From contig NC_079496.1 of the NCBI RefSeq assembly GCF_030052815.1, forward strand, positions 42,743,593 through 42,807,592: a DNA stretch of 64,000 bases, given 5' to 3'. Shown here piece after piece: positions 12,041 to 22,390 of this stretch. Origin of the DNA: Hevea brasiliensis. Lineage: Eukaryota > Streptophyta > Magnoliopsida > Malpighiales > Euphorbiaceae. Under the pieces are notes generated by a model. The model was not told the origin of the DNA, did no database searches, and saw only the letters and a list, made by a program, of their open reading frames with translations. Made by a program: the position numbers and the translations under genes. Position 1 is the stretch's first letter, and the number at the start of each line of letters is the position of its first letter.

Positions 12041-12070
12041 AGGCTTAGTTGAGTTGAGTTGAGTTGAGTT
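11093..12070 (+). mobile_element. Element E: 5'-truncated RTE-like LINE
   Basis: It interrupts the D 3' LTR at a point where the other LTR reads through (18360/18361). It encodes the C-terminal half of a non-LTR reverse transcriptase and ends with a TTGAG microsatellite after the coding end (about 12040-12070). The closing phrase around CCCAAATTTTTGGGATAA and the WFGHVKRR region are typical of plant RTE-type LINEs (family placement from memory). The 5' end is truncated, as usual for LINEs. A long target duplication is not evident. Confidence 0.85.
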
Positions 12071-12331
12071 CCCCGCAGTCCAGGGCTTGTCAACGGTGCA
12101 CGCCGTGACTTCCCGGTGCGGTCACCCATTGCTAGGGTTCTCGGCTCGCTTAACTTGGTTACATTTCTTTGCTATTGTTTTTCCTTTGTTTTTCTTGTAT
12201 TTTATCTTCTTGTATTTCATTCTTTTATGTCTTCTCACTCATATCGAAGTGTAATTCTAGGCATCCTAGCTGCCCGGACAACACTAGTCACCAGAACAGT
12301 AGAACGCACTACCGAACTTAGGGGTGTTACA

Positions 12332-12345
12332 ATTCTCCCCCCCTT
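12332..12345 (-). other. Polypurine tract of element D
   Basis: In element sense the run AAGGGGGGGAGAAT lies next to the 3' LTR start TGTAACACCC. This is the expected plus-strand primer. Confidence 0.8.
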
Positions 12346-13271
12346 AAAATAATTTCGTCCACGAAATTTTACCCTATAGCCATCTTACAATAGTCATACG
12401 TTTATTTTCTCCTTTCTATACGATCGTATAATCTTCTTTTCCTCGAATTTGAACAAGACTTTTAACAATCTAATACAATGTTTAATTTGTTTGTATAACA
12501 CTAATCTGCTCTTACTATTGTCCTGTCTAATATTTTGATTCATGTTCCTTCTTGAATGACCCTTGAGGTCGTGTTAGAATCATTCATCAGTCATTGGTCG
12601 TCTGACCATTCTGGTCCATAGTCTTCCTCACATTGGTAATATTTCTTTGTTATATATGAATCAACTGTTCAAATCTCTACTTCCATAACTCTTTTTATCT
12701 GCCAATATTTTATAACTTACTTTCTTTTGTACCGAACTATAACCTTTCGATATTCTAACTTTTGAGTTTTAGATCCCTAAGTAGGATTTTCAAACTTATT
12801 TCTAACAAGTAAATTATGTCCTGGCATAATTATACAAAAACAGATGCCGTTGGCAACTATCCTCATCTAGGTGTACTATCAGATAGTACGTAGCTCTACA
12901 CAATAATCTCAAGTTAGTACTGTAATCCACAGTTTACAGTATAAACAATCAAGAACATTGCATAGTTACTACAATACATCCCAATAGATCAAACTTTCCT
13001 ATCCTTTGTCCTTTTCGAATTCACTAATATCCGAACTTATTCTGATTACAATATCCATTAACAATTACTAACAGTAACATCTTTGCCTTCATCTAGAGCA
13101 ATTCTATTACTGTAACTTACTTTTACGTCCTCTTGCTTTACATTAAATAGGCTCGCCAATTAGCTTTATAATTTATGGTGTGTCAGCAAATACTTTTCGA
13201 CGATAAACTCTTCTAAAACTAATTTCACTTATTATCACAATCCCTATCCTAAAGGACTAATCACTAATGCA
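12346..13271 (-). other. Noncoding region of D in place of pol
   Basis: About 0.93 kb lies between the protease fragment and the polypurine tract. Stops occur in all frames and no RT, RNase H, integrase or chromodomain motif is seen on either strand. It may be degraded pol or captured DNA; I recognise nothing in it. Confidence 0.75.
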
Positions 13272-14708
13272 TCAAAAATTTATTTCCCTGACCTCCTGTC
13301 CTAGTGGACTTGTTACTAGCACCTCAAAGTCCATTTTTGTACATGGAACAGCAATGCAATCAATGATGCTAGCACTCATATAAGAATGGATAGAACCAGG
13401 ATCAAATAACACAAAAACATCTTGGTTAAAAGTTGAGAAGGTACCAGCCACAACGTCAGATGTCTCTGCCTCTTCCCTCTGTCTCATTGCATAGACTCTG
13501 ACTGGAGCACTGTCTTGCTCTGAATGTTTTACCGTGCCTTGGCTGCCTGCTAGGCTACCTCTACCCCTGCCTCTACCTCTACTAGGTGGTTGTGAGCTTC
13601 TGGTGACAGGGCTCTGAACTGACCCTTCTGCAGTAGTAGGAGGTGGTCCAACTCTGCGACTACTGGTGCAGTCCTTGGCAAAATGTCCAGTGCCTCCACA
13701 GTTATAACAGGCTCCAATAGCCTTATAGCATATCCCACCATGATATCTTCCACAATTTTCACATTGGCGGGAATGGTAGGAACCTCCAGTACTCTGCTGA
13801 CCAAATAGAGGAGGTTTCTGTCCTGAATGTCTTCCCCTACCAAACTTCTTGCCACCTCTGCTGTGTCCCTCATAGTTCTTCCTCTTTCCAGTGGGACCAC
13901 CGAACTCATTCTCTGATTTTCCCTCTTCCTCTGTCTTCTCTGATCTCTTTTTCTCAGGAGCAGTCTAAAACTCAATTCTTTCCAACTCTAGGGCTTGAGA
14001 AATAAGTTCAGAGAAGTTAGTGTGTTTGAAGCCTACTACTTGTAATCTGATACTGGGCTTCAAGCCAGTTTCAAACCTCTTGCATCTCTCCCTGCTGGTA
14101 GCAAGTAAACTTACTGCATAATGGCTCAGGCGGGAAAATTCCCTTTCATACTTAGTCACTGATCTGCTCCCCTGTTTCAGACTTAGGAACTCTTACAGCT
14201 TCTGGTCTACATAAGCATCAGGGACATATTTCTATCTGAATTCCCTGAGAAAGTCATTCTAGGTCAGCACTGCAGGTTCTACCAGACTGTGGGGAATGGT
14301 TTTCCACCAATCATAAGCATCCCCCTGTAACAAAGACACTGAGTATTCAAATCTGAGCTCTTCTGTACAATGTAGCTTCTTGAACACCCTATCCATCCTC
14401 TCTAACCACTGTTTAGCTTCTAGAGGATCTACTGTCCCTTTAAACTCTGTAGCCCCATACTTCATCAATTTATTAAACTGCCTGGTAGGAGACTGTGGTT
14501 GTACCACTGGTGTCTGTATTGGGACTTGAGTAGGTACATTACCAGCCATTTGTTGGAACATTGCAGCCATCTGCTGAGCGAACTGAGCAGGAAATTGCGG
14601 TACTACAGGGGCTGGTGCTGCTGAACCACTAATATTATGTAGGCCTGGGGCATCCCCTTGCACCTCAGCCTCAATAGATTGATCGACTGAATGATCACCC
14701 TCTTCCAT
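13272..14708 (-). pseudogene. gag and partial protease of element D
   Basis: Start ATG is at 14708 (MEEGDHSVDQ), preferred over an upstream TTG. An N-terminal Pro/Gln/Ala-rich stretch precedes a retrotransposon gag capsid-like domain (KYGATEFKGTVDP, WLERMDRVFKKL, about 14455-14340), then three stops cluster at 14160-14258 and one TAG lies near 13966. The rest is open to 13272 and holds an intact CCHC zinc knuckle CYNCGGTGHFAKDC (about 13710-13670), an Arg/Gly-rich tract and a protease active site LFDPGSIHSYM. Each stop is explained by a C-to-T or G-to-A change of a Gln or Trp codon. Gag builds the particle; protease cuts the polyprotein. Confidence 0.88.
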
Positions 14709-14878
14709 AGTCAATGTGAGGATTTAAGATCTCCTGAACCAATAACACACGGAGATTTCCTCCCGTTAGTGCATATTTATAATGTAATGTACTGTATGTA
14801 TCAAACAATGATATTGAGCAGTTGTACTATGAAGAAAGAATATTCAAGTAATAGGTGAAAACAGAATTTAAAAACTTT

Positions 14879-14890
14879 GCTCTGATACCA
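14879..14890 (-). other. Primer binding site of element D (tRNA-iMet type)
   Basis: In element sense TGGTATCAGAGC lies eight bases after the 5' LTR end. It matches the well-known plant initiator-Met tRNA primer site. Element K has the same site at 44606-44617. Confidence 0.92.
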
Positions 14891-14898
14891 CCAAAACA

Positions 14899-17800
14899 TG
14901 TCACACCCTACCCCTCTGTAAGGCATAACATGATCCCGTAGTATACCTAATGAATTACCAACTCCGTCTACTGATAACCCATTAAATACACTACAAGGGA
15001 TTTTAAAAACATTTCTTACTTCTTTTACAGTGGTGAGCACTATTTACAGGTATTAAAAACTTTTATGAACTGAAGTGAAAGAACCAATACATTTGAATTA
15101 TTTGGAATTTCTGTAAAAATTTTGGCAGAGTGCCATCTGTATTTTGGATAAAACAGTTCTTCAGAAAACCTGTAGAAAGCACTTCAATAGATTTCCAAAT
15201 CTCAACTCTAATATTTTTCTCAACACAACACATTACTCAACTCAAATCCACAGTGATTTTTCAAAGACTGAGATAAAAGAGATATAATACAATTTTTACA
15301 AGCCAAAATAACTCATAATTATTTTACAGCTTCAATGTACAATTTTTATTTACAACTGCTCAAAACCAACAACAATATGTACATACAGTGGACATATATT
15401 ACATTACAAAATACAAAATATTGGTATACTCATTATACCCGGTAGTCTCTCGCTGGAGGTACTGGCAGCCTAGTCTCACGCCTGCTTTGTCTATCTACTG
15501 CGATAAAGAATAAAGTTATCATTGAGACAATGTCTCGCAGCAGTAACATTAACCAAATACAATTTAAATCACAATTCATAAGTCATGTAAATAGTGGATA
15601 CTTAAAACTGTAGTTAAATTCAAGACAATAATGTCATAAGGAATTTAACACAATATTACAATAAATCTCAGTAATCAAAACATAGCTAAATTCAAAAGAC
15701 AGTGAATGTCAATAAGAATTTAAACTCATTTTACTATCTTACAATATCCATCAATAAATCACACACAGCTTTAATCATGTTCCAAAGTTCAATTCATCCC
15801 AAAAGCCGATGGCTAATGAGGTATTCAATTCATCCCAAAAGTCAATGACTAATGAGGAATAACATAGCTAGCTAGCAAAAATATGAGTACTCATTCTATT
15901 CGTCCTCAACAGGCACACACCTCAACACTTCAGCCAGAGAGGGAATTCAATTCATCCCACTAGACAAGCTAGCGAGGAATACAATCAATGTACATGATAG
16001 CTGTGGTTTCAAACCAATTACAGTGCTTTTCAATCAATAAGTATCCATCAAATATCATTCAAACCATTTTTCACAATTTCACAACTTAAAACAATAACAT
16101 GCAAATAGTCATAATTTATTTCAATTGAAAATAATTCAAAAGAAATAGTTGCTGTGCACAAACACAATTTAAATCAATAACATACAATTAATCATATGAA
16201 ATCTTATTCAGAGTAAAATCAGTTGAAAACTAGTTGTGCACAAACCTCTGATAATTGTCTCTTGGTCTGGACTCAGTGTTTCCTTCCCTTTTCCTGAGTC
16301 TTTGGCAACTGAGAAACATAATTTGAAGTGTTTCAGTACTAAATTAAACTGTCTCTAACGATAATGTTTGATAATTAATTCACTGAAGGCTATTATTTGC
16401 TCAATCACCTAATATACCGACCCTCGATGCGTTTTAGGTAAATTAGGTTTTAGTGTCATTAATATGTGACATTCGATAGGGTTTTAGGGTTGGTACGTTT
16501 TACCAAACTCATTTCCTTGTTTAGTGCATTTTAATGCAACTTGCTGGATTCCGGGATACTAGTTTGACCTAGCCGGACGACCTAGTTCCCTCGGTTTATG
16601 GGTTTCGGTCAAAACTACAAACTTGTAGATCTATGTCTTATGGAACGCGGGGAAAAATTTTAGGTCAATCCGAGTTATGTAGACCAAGTTATGGTCATTT
16701 TACTATTGCTGGTCAAATGACATCAAATTTGGTCATTTTAGGTTAATTTGGTCAACTTTGGTTCGGCCAGTTTTTGGACCCGAACTTGTGCAAGCTGTTT
16801 GACTTGCTTATGGTCATTTCTGGGCTTTGGTGTCTTCATAAGACTTGTAGGTATGGGTCTTAGCTATTCATGGCTAAAAGTTCAGGTCAATTGGACCTGT
16901 TTTGAGTGAGTTATGGCCTAAACACTAACTGCTGCCCAATTGGTCAGTTTTCAGGTTTCAATTGCACTTAATCCAAATTGGTCATTTTCTTATGTCACCT
17001 TGCAAGCAGAATTTTGGTATGCTTTCTCAATGAAAGTTGGCACATTTTGTGCCTAGTTTCACCTCCAATTGGTCTCATACCAATTGAGGTCACACATTTG
17101 AAGTTATAGGCTAAAATGCATACTGCCTTAATCACATTGCTTAAACATACATCAATTACACCCTTACCTTACTATATGTTCACTTCCCTTACCAATTCTG
17201 TTTTGGTACATTACCAAAACCATATTCCACTTTACATTAACATCACTTTGGGCAGATTACAAACATCCTTTATACACCAATTAACACTCACATTTACAAG
17301 GTCTAAGTACAATCACATATACACCTAACATTACAAATTCTTACATACACTTTACACAATCACTCTATATACATATCCATCAATCCTCAATGTCAATATT
17401 CTGCCAATACCTTCATGAACACATAAATTTATCCAAGAGCTCCTAGGCTGCCGAAAATGTTCCTCAATACCAAAGTATCATACAATTCATCAATTTCCAT
17501 CCCAAGTGCAAAATTCACCATATACATATGGAATAATTTACTAGGACATTAAATCACCATAACCAACATAATTTCTCATCAAATATATGCACAAATATTT
17601 CATCAAATACATAACTCCATGGATGTCCAAAATGGACATCTCAATAACTCTTCAAACTTGAAAATTTTCTTCACAAAACCAACACCCATAACATGAAGAC
17701 AAAGTTTAACAAAGCAATCTTCCAAAATACAAACTTACCTTATGGTTGGAACTTGCCAAACCTTGATTAAACTTCTTGATTTTGGTATCAAGCTCTTCCT

Positions 17801-18622
17801 TATGATGTGTAGACAATCTTTAATGAAGCTATCTAAGTGATTGGAGTTGAAATGGAGGAGTGCATGAAGCTTGAAGAGAAACGGCCATGGAGGTTTTGGG
17901 AGCTTTTCCTTCACGGCAATGGAGGTTTCTAATGTTGAAGATGATATTTTAGTGGAGCAATCTGCCCACTTATGCTTATTTTTAATTCATTTTATAATTC
18001 TTAGTGGTCCACTTACTTACTTTAAATCATATAATATGTTTAATTTCCACTTATTCCACATTAAACTCTTAATTTTTGTTATTTACTTTAGGTACCACCA
18101 AATTAATTTTTCATTTTATTTTCTAAGTGTAATATTATTTATTTTTAATGGACATTTAGGTCAAAAGACAATTCGAGATGTCAAATGACCATAATGCCCC
18201 TGTTCGGGTTGCATTCCCGATTTTTCGGTAACACCGGGTTTTGTCTGTTTTTCGATTCTCACTTTTCTTTGTACTAATTATTTAATTTTTCTTTGATCTT
18301 TCTAATGAGATTTATTCTTCAATAAGGGTCTATTTAAGTCCTAAAAATATTTTCCAGTGTTCCCTGCAGTCCAGGGCTTGTCAACGGTGCACGCCGTGAC
18401 TTCCCGGTGCGGTCACCCATCGCTAGGGTTCTCGGCTCGCTTAACTTGGTTACATTTCTTTGCTATTATTTTTCCTTTGTTTTTCTTGTATTTTATCTTC
18501 TTGTATTTCATTATTTTATGTCTTCTCACTCATATCTAAGTGTAATTCTAAGCATCCTAGCTGTCCGAACAACACTGGTCACCGGAATAGTAGAACGCAC
18601 TACCGAACTTACGGGTGTTACA
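14899..18622 (-). repeat. 5' LTR of element D (3,724 bp)
   Basis: In element sense it starts TGTAACACCC at 18622 and ends GGGTGTGACA at 14899, next to the primer site. This is the most complete L-family LTR in the window and served as reference for B, F, J and M. Two-thirds of it is nearly identical to the 3' LTR. Several CCATAACT modules lie at 16600-17100. A 105-codon open frame (17871-18188, and its twin in the other LTR) has no recognisable domain and is not called. Confidence 0.93.
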
Positions 18623-18627
18623 TTGCC
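18623..18627. repeat. Target site duplication TTGCC (right copy) of element D
   Basis: It follows the D LTR end directly and matches 8413-8417 exactly. Confidence 0.95.
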
Positions 18628-19131
18628 TAAGATAGACAGAAATCTTATGCCGACCTGAAGAGAAAAGAAATAGAATATGTGGTTGGTGACAAAGTTTTCC
18701 TCAAGGTGTCATCGTGGAAGAAGGTATTGAGATTTGGAAGAAAAGGTAAGTTGAGCCCTAGGTTGATTGGCCCATATGAAGTCATGGAACGTGTGGGTCC
18801 AGTGGCCTATAGGCTAGCTTTACCACCAGAGCTGTACAAGATCCACAATGTGTTTCACGTATCTATGCTAAGAAGATACCGCTCAGATCCTTCACATGTC
18901 ATCTCCAGGGAAGAAATTGATATACAATCGGATTTGACATATGAAGAAGAACCCATACGGATCCTGGCTCGATAAGTGAAAGAGTTGAGGAATAAGCAGA
19001 TTCCACTGGTGAAAGTGCTTTGGAGGCACCACAACACCGAAGAGGCAACTTGGGAAAGTGAAGAGACGATGAGGCAACAGTTTCCTCAACTGTTTGCATC
19101 AGGTAAATTTCGAGGACGAAATTTAAATTAG
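18628..19131 (+). pseudogene. Element C integrase end and chromodomain, right fragment
   Basis: It is colinear with 2470-2960 of element A: the YADLKRKEIEYVVGDKVFLKV region, GPY/F-type region, NVFHVSMLRRYR block and chromodomain. It continues the integrase left at 8417. A TAA stop at about 18972 separates integrase from the last part of the chromodomain. The natural stop TAG lies at 19129-19131, just before the polypurine tract. Confidence 0.88.
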
Positions 19132-19142
19132 AGGGGAAGAGT

Positions 19143-22100
19143 TGTAACACCCTCCCTGTAGCAACTCCATACATTCTACTGTTCCGGTGACCAGTGTCGG
19201 TCCGGACAGCTAGAACGTCCGAAAAAATATTTAAACTAAAGTGAGGAACCATAATTAACTCAAATATTAATAAGAAAAATTTAGTAAAAATTTTAGAAAT
19301 AAAATACAACTAAGTCAAATGAGCCGGTGCCCAAGCGATGGGTAACCCAGTGGGAAGTTGCGGTTCTCACAACTAGGAGCCCTAGATCCAAGAGAAAATT
19401 TATAAAATAATTTTTGGGACTCCAGAGAAGGGTTATTGAGGTTCCTATGGCATTAGAATGCCACGAAAATATTTAGAAAAATTTTTCAATCGGTACAGAC
19501 AATTTTGACCCGATAAGCCAAACGGAGGGCATTTTGGTCATTTCTCCTTCAGAGGCGATTTTTGGCCGACTTGTCCAGTTAAGTAAATAATTATTATGAC
19601 ATAAAATATGAATAAATATTGCTAAAAATTAAATTGAAATTTGGTAGAAAAGAAAAGAGAAGAAAAATGAAGGAAATTAGGGATAATGACATCACTTGAT
19701 GTCATTTACATACCCTCCACCAATCACCATTCAACAAGCCTTCTTAAAACAATTAAAAGAGACAAAATGGATCCAAAAATTCTGGTGTTTTCTCCTTCTT
19801 CTTCAGCCAGCCATGAGTTTCTCCTTCTTCCTCCATAACTCTCATTCTCTCATACCTTCAATCTTTGATTTCTCACCCCAAAACCCTTAGGTCCCTTCAC
19901 TAAAATTTGTCACCCAACCTTGCTAGAGTGTTTGGCAGCCAAGAAAACAAAAGAAAGTGGAAGAAAGTGAGGTGTGAACAAGCATAGAAAATCACCAAAG
20001 AGGTTAGTGCCATAACTTTTGCTTTTACATCTTTCTAATCATGAATTTGATCTAAGTTAAGTTAAAAATTTGACAAAAATTGAATAAATGAAGCATGGTT
20101 ATGTTCCATGAAGTTTTGGCAGCCTTGACATGAGTTAGGTTTAGGAGAAATCTTTGGTTTAAAGTGACATATTGCTGCCCCTCTTATAAATTATATGATT
20201 AGTATAGCAAATTAGGAGTGGGATGCATGAATTGGAGCCTTGGTCAATTAGGGTTAGGGTTTTGGAGAGAAACTTGGACCTTGCTTAGGTAATGGTGAAT
20301 GAACATTTTAATGGTCAATTAGTGACCATTTGAGGTAAGTTGACCATGACTTAGAGTGAATTATAGCATTACAAACAGATTTGGTATGCTGCCTAGTGAA
20401 ACCAGCAGGGTGGCTGTGAGTCCAGCCTGTTTGGACTGCCATAACTCTTGCTCTGTAGGTTCAATTGGTGTTTGGCCAATTGGACATGAAACTAGACACA
20501 TAATGGCACAATTTTGGTGAAGAAACCATGCCCAAAAGACCAAAGCAAGTGGACCAAAAACTGGCCCCAATCCGGATGTCCAGCAACCAGATTCTGCAGA
20601 ATGACCAAATGAACAGTAATTATTCATTTGGCCATAACTCATTGTAGAATGGCCCAATTGACCTGAAATCTTTACAGCAACAATTTAAGATATAGACCAA
20701 CAACTTTCATGAAGAAACCTACCCCAAATTATGACCAGAACCTATCTAACAAGGCAGTTGCAGTCACTGTTCACTGCACTGTAGATATGGTCAGTTCTGC
20801 AATTTTTCAATCCGGCCAGCTGTGGTTTTTGGACCATAACTGGAGCTACAAAACTCCAAATGAAGTGATTCAAAACAATAAATTCAACTAGACAAAATAA
20901 GGAACAACTTTCATGTTTATCACTTTCTCAAATTCCCATTGCAACAGTAACTAATGGAACAATAAAGTTAGGGTACAAAAACTGAAAATTCTGCTCCCTT
21001 AGTTTTAAGCTTAGAAATGGTATTGGTGATTAATTCCAACAAGTTTTGAATGCAAAATGTGGTACATTGGGAGTGTTAAAATCAATGTACCTATTTTCTA
21101 TGCAAAAGTCAACATTTTTGTTGACTAGTGAAATGAATAGTGACACCAAAACTTGAAATTCAAAAATTGAAGAATTCAAAAGTATCAAATGCCCTAGTAT
21201 ACCTAACAAGATTGGTTTGGATAGTTTGGCATGCCAATAGGGTTCAGTTAGCAGTACTGCACATGGCATTATGCCATTCTATGATTTCATGGCTTTTAGC
21301 CATTCTGACATTGTGTTGATATTTGGCCTTGTGCCTATTGTCATTGACTTATTAGCCGCTCATGCACACCGGGAGATGCATATGTGACCGATGGTGTGAC
21401 GGCCCGAGGTACTAGATACCCAGTGCCAGTTTACCCGTTTATCCAGTCCAGTCATCCAGTATAGGTTACTTGGGCAACCAAAAAAATGAAAGTGGATAAA
21501 TTTAACGAAATAATGAATATAACAAGTACAAAACAAATAAGTCATCGATACATACCTTTGGGTACTAGATACCCGGTGCGATTCCGTTTATCGATCCGTC
21601 ATCCAAAGATAGGTTACTTGGGCAACCAAAAAAATGAAAGTGGATAAATTTAACGAAATAATGAATATAACAAGTACAAAACAAATAAGTCATCGATACA
21701 TGCACTGCATGTTTACTTCCTGTTATTTCTTTTTATTTTATTATTGGCACCACTAAGCATTATTGCTTAGTGTGTTGCTTTTTCCACGCGTAGGTTCTGG
21801 AGATACTGAACGAGAGCCCAGTAGACCACAGACTGGGTGAGACCTCCTGCAGCTCTGCATAGTGTCCGTGTCACCTCACCATCTACAGTGCATTGGTAGG
21901 ACACTAGGCTTCATTTTGGTATTTTGTAACTAACTTTTATTTTCCTTTGTGTAAATGAAACTTATGTAATGTATTTTGATGTTCATGTAAATAATGAAAA
22001 AATTATGGTTATGAATGGAAAAATATGAGTATTTATTTATTGCTTATGTATATGAGTACCATGAGAAATGAATGATTGAGAAATGAAATTGAAGAATATT

Positions 22101-22390
22101 GAGATTTTGATATTGGAGTTTGAGAATGATTGAATATGATTATTGGAAGTGTTTTTCACAGGTTCCGAAGAACTGTTTTCTCCATTTTTAGCCGGTACTC
22201 TGCCGAATTTTCTATAAAATTATCGGAACCTCAAATAAATTATAATTTTGATAAATGGCTTAAATAAATTATATTTCATAAATTATATTCAAAACTATGA
22301 TAAAAATTAATTAAGATAAAATAGAGTGTTCCGGTACACCGTGTGACATAGCTTACTCGGATATACTATAGACGGGTAAGGGGTGTCACA
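19143..22390 (+). repeat. 3' LTR of element C (3,248 bp)
   Basis: It starts TGTAACACCCTCC after the purine run at 19131-19142 and ends GGGGTGTCACA, the same ends as the LTR of A. It shares the CCATAACT modules (20430-20960) and carries a tandem duplication at 21408-21702 absent from A. It is followed without gap by an L-type LTR (element F) lacking its start, so C inserted into F. No gene is seen. Confidence 0.9.
21408..21702. repeat. 153-bp tandem duplication with a near-identical 3' half
   Basis: GGTACTAGATACCC begins at 21408 and again at 21561. The last ~88 bp of the two units (from TTACTTGGGCAACC to CATCGATACAT) are identical as far as I can see, while the first halves differ clearly. 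Confidence 0.9.

Larger units (their letters stand above)
8418..12331 (-). repeat. 3' LTR of element D (with LINE insertion and internal deletion)
   Basis: In element sense it runs from TGTAACACCCCTAAG (12331) to GGGTGTGACA (8418). Against the 5' LTR (14899-18622) it carries two structural changes: a LINE piece inserted at about 11093-12070, and loss of the counterpart of 15447-16234 (788 bp) between two TAGT tetranucleotides. Elsewhere the two LTRs differ at only scattered bases, suggesting a fairly recent insertion. CCATAACT-type modules occur at about 9350-9850. No gene of its own is seen. Confidence 0.92.
8418..18622 (-). mobile_element. Element D: non-autonomous Ty3-type element (gag-protease only)
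   Basis: On the minus strand the order is 5' LTR (18622 to 14899), a primer site matching the initiator-Met tRNA (14890-14879), gag and partial protease (14708 to 13272), about 0.9 kb of noncoding DNA, a polypurine tract (12345-12332) and a 3' LTR (12331 to 8418). Both LTRs are present with perfect 5-bp target duplications. RT, RNase H and integrase are absent; the internal region is only 2,567 bp. It would have needed enzymes from another element; element K has the same LTR end, primer site and related gag, making a K-like element the likely helper (inference). Confidence 0.9.

Noticed and set aside
13550..13975. 141-codon minus-strand frame in D gag
   Set aside because: It overlaps the gag frame that carries the CCHC knuckle and Arg/Gly tract; it is a shadow in another frame.
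10602..18188. Two near-identical 105-codon open frames (10602-10919 and 17871-18188)
   Set aside because: They are the same place in the two LTRs of D, antisense to the element, with low-complexity hydrophobic translation and no known domain. Duplication of the LTR explains the repeat.
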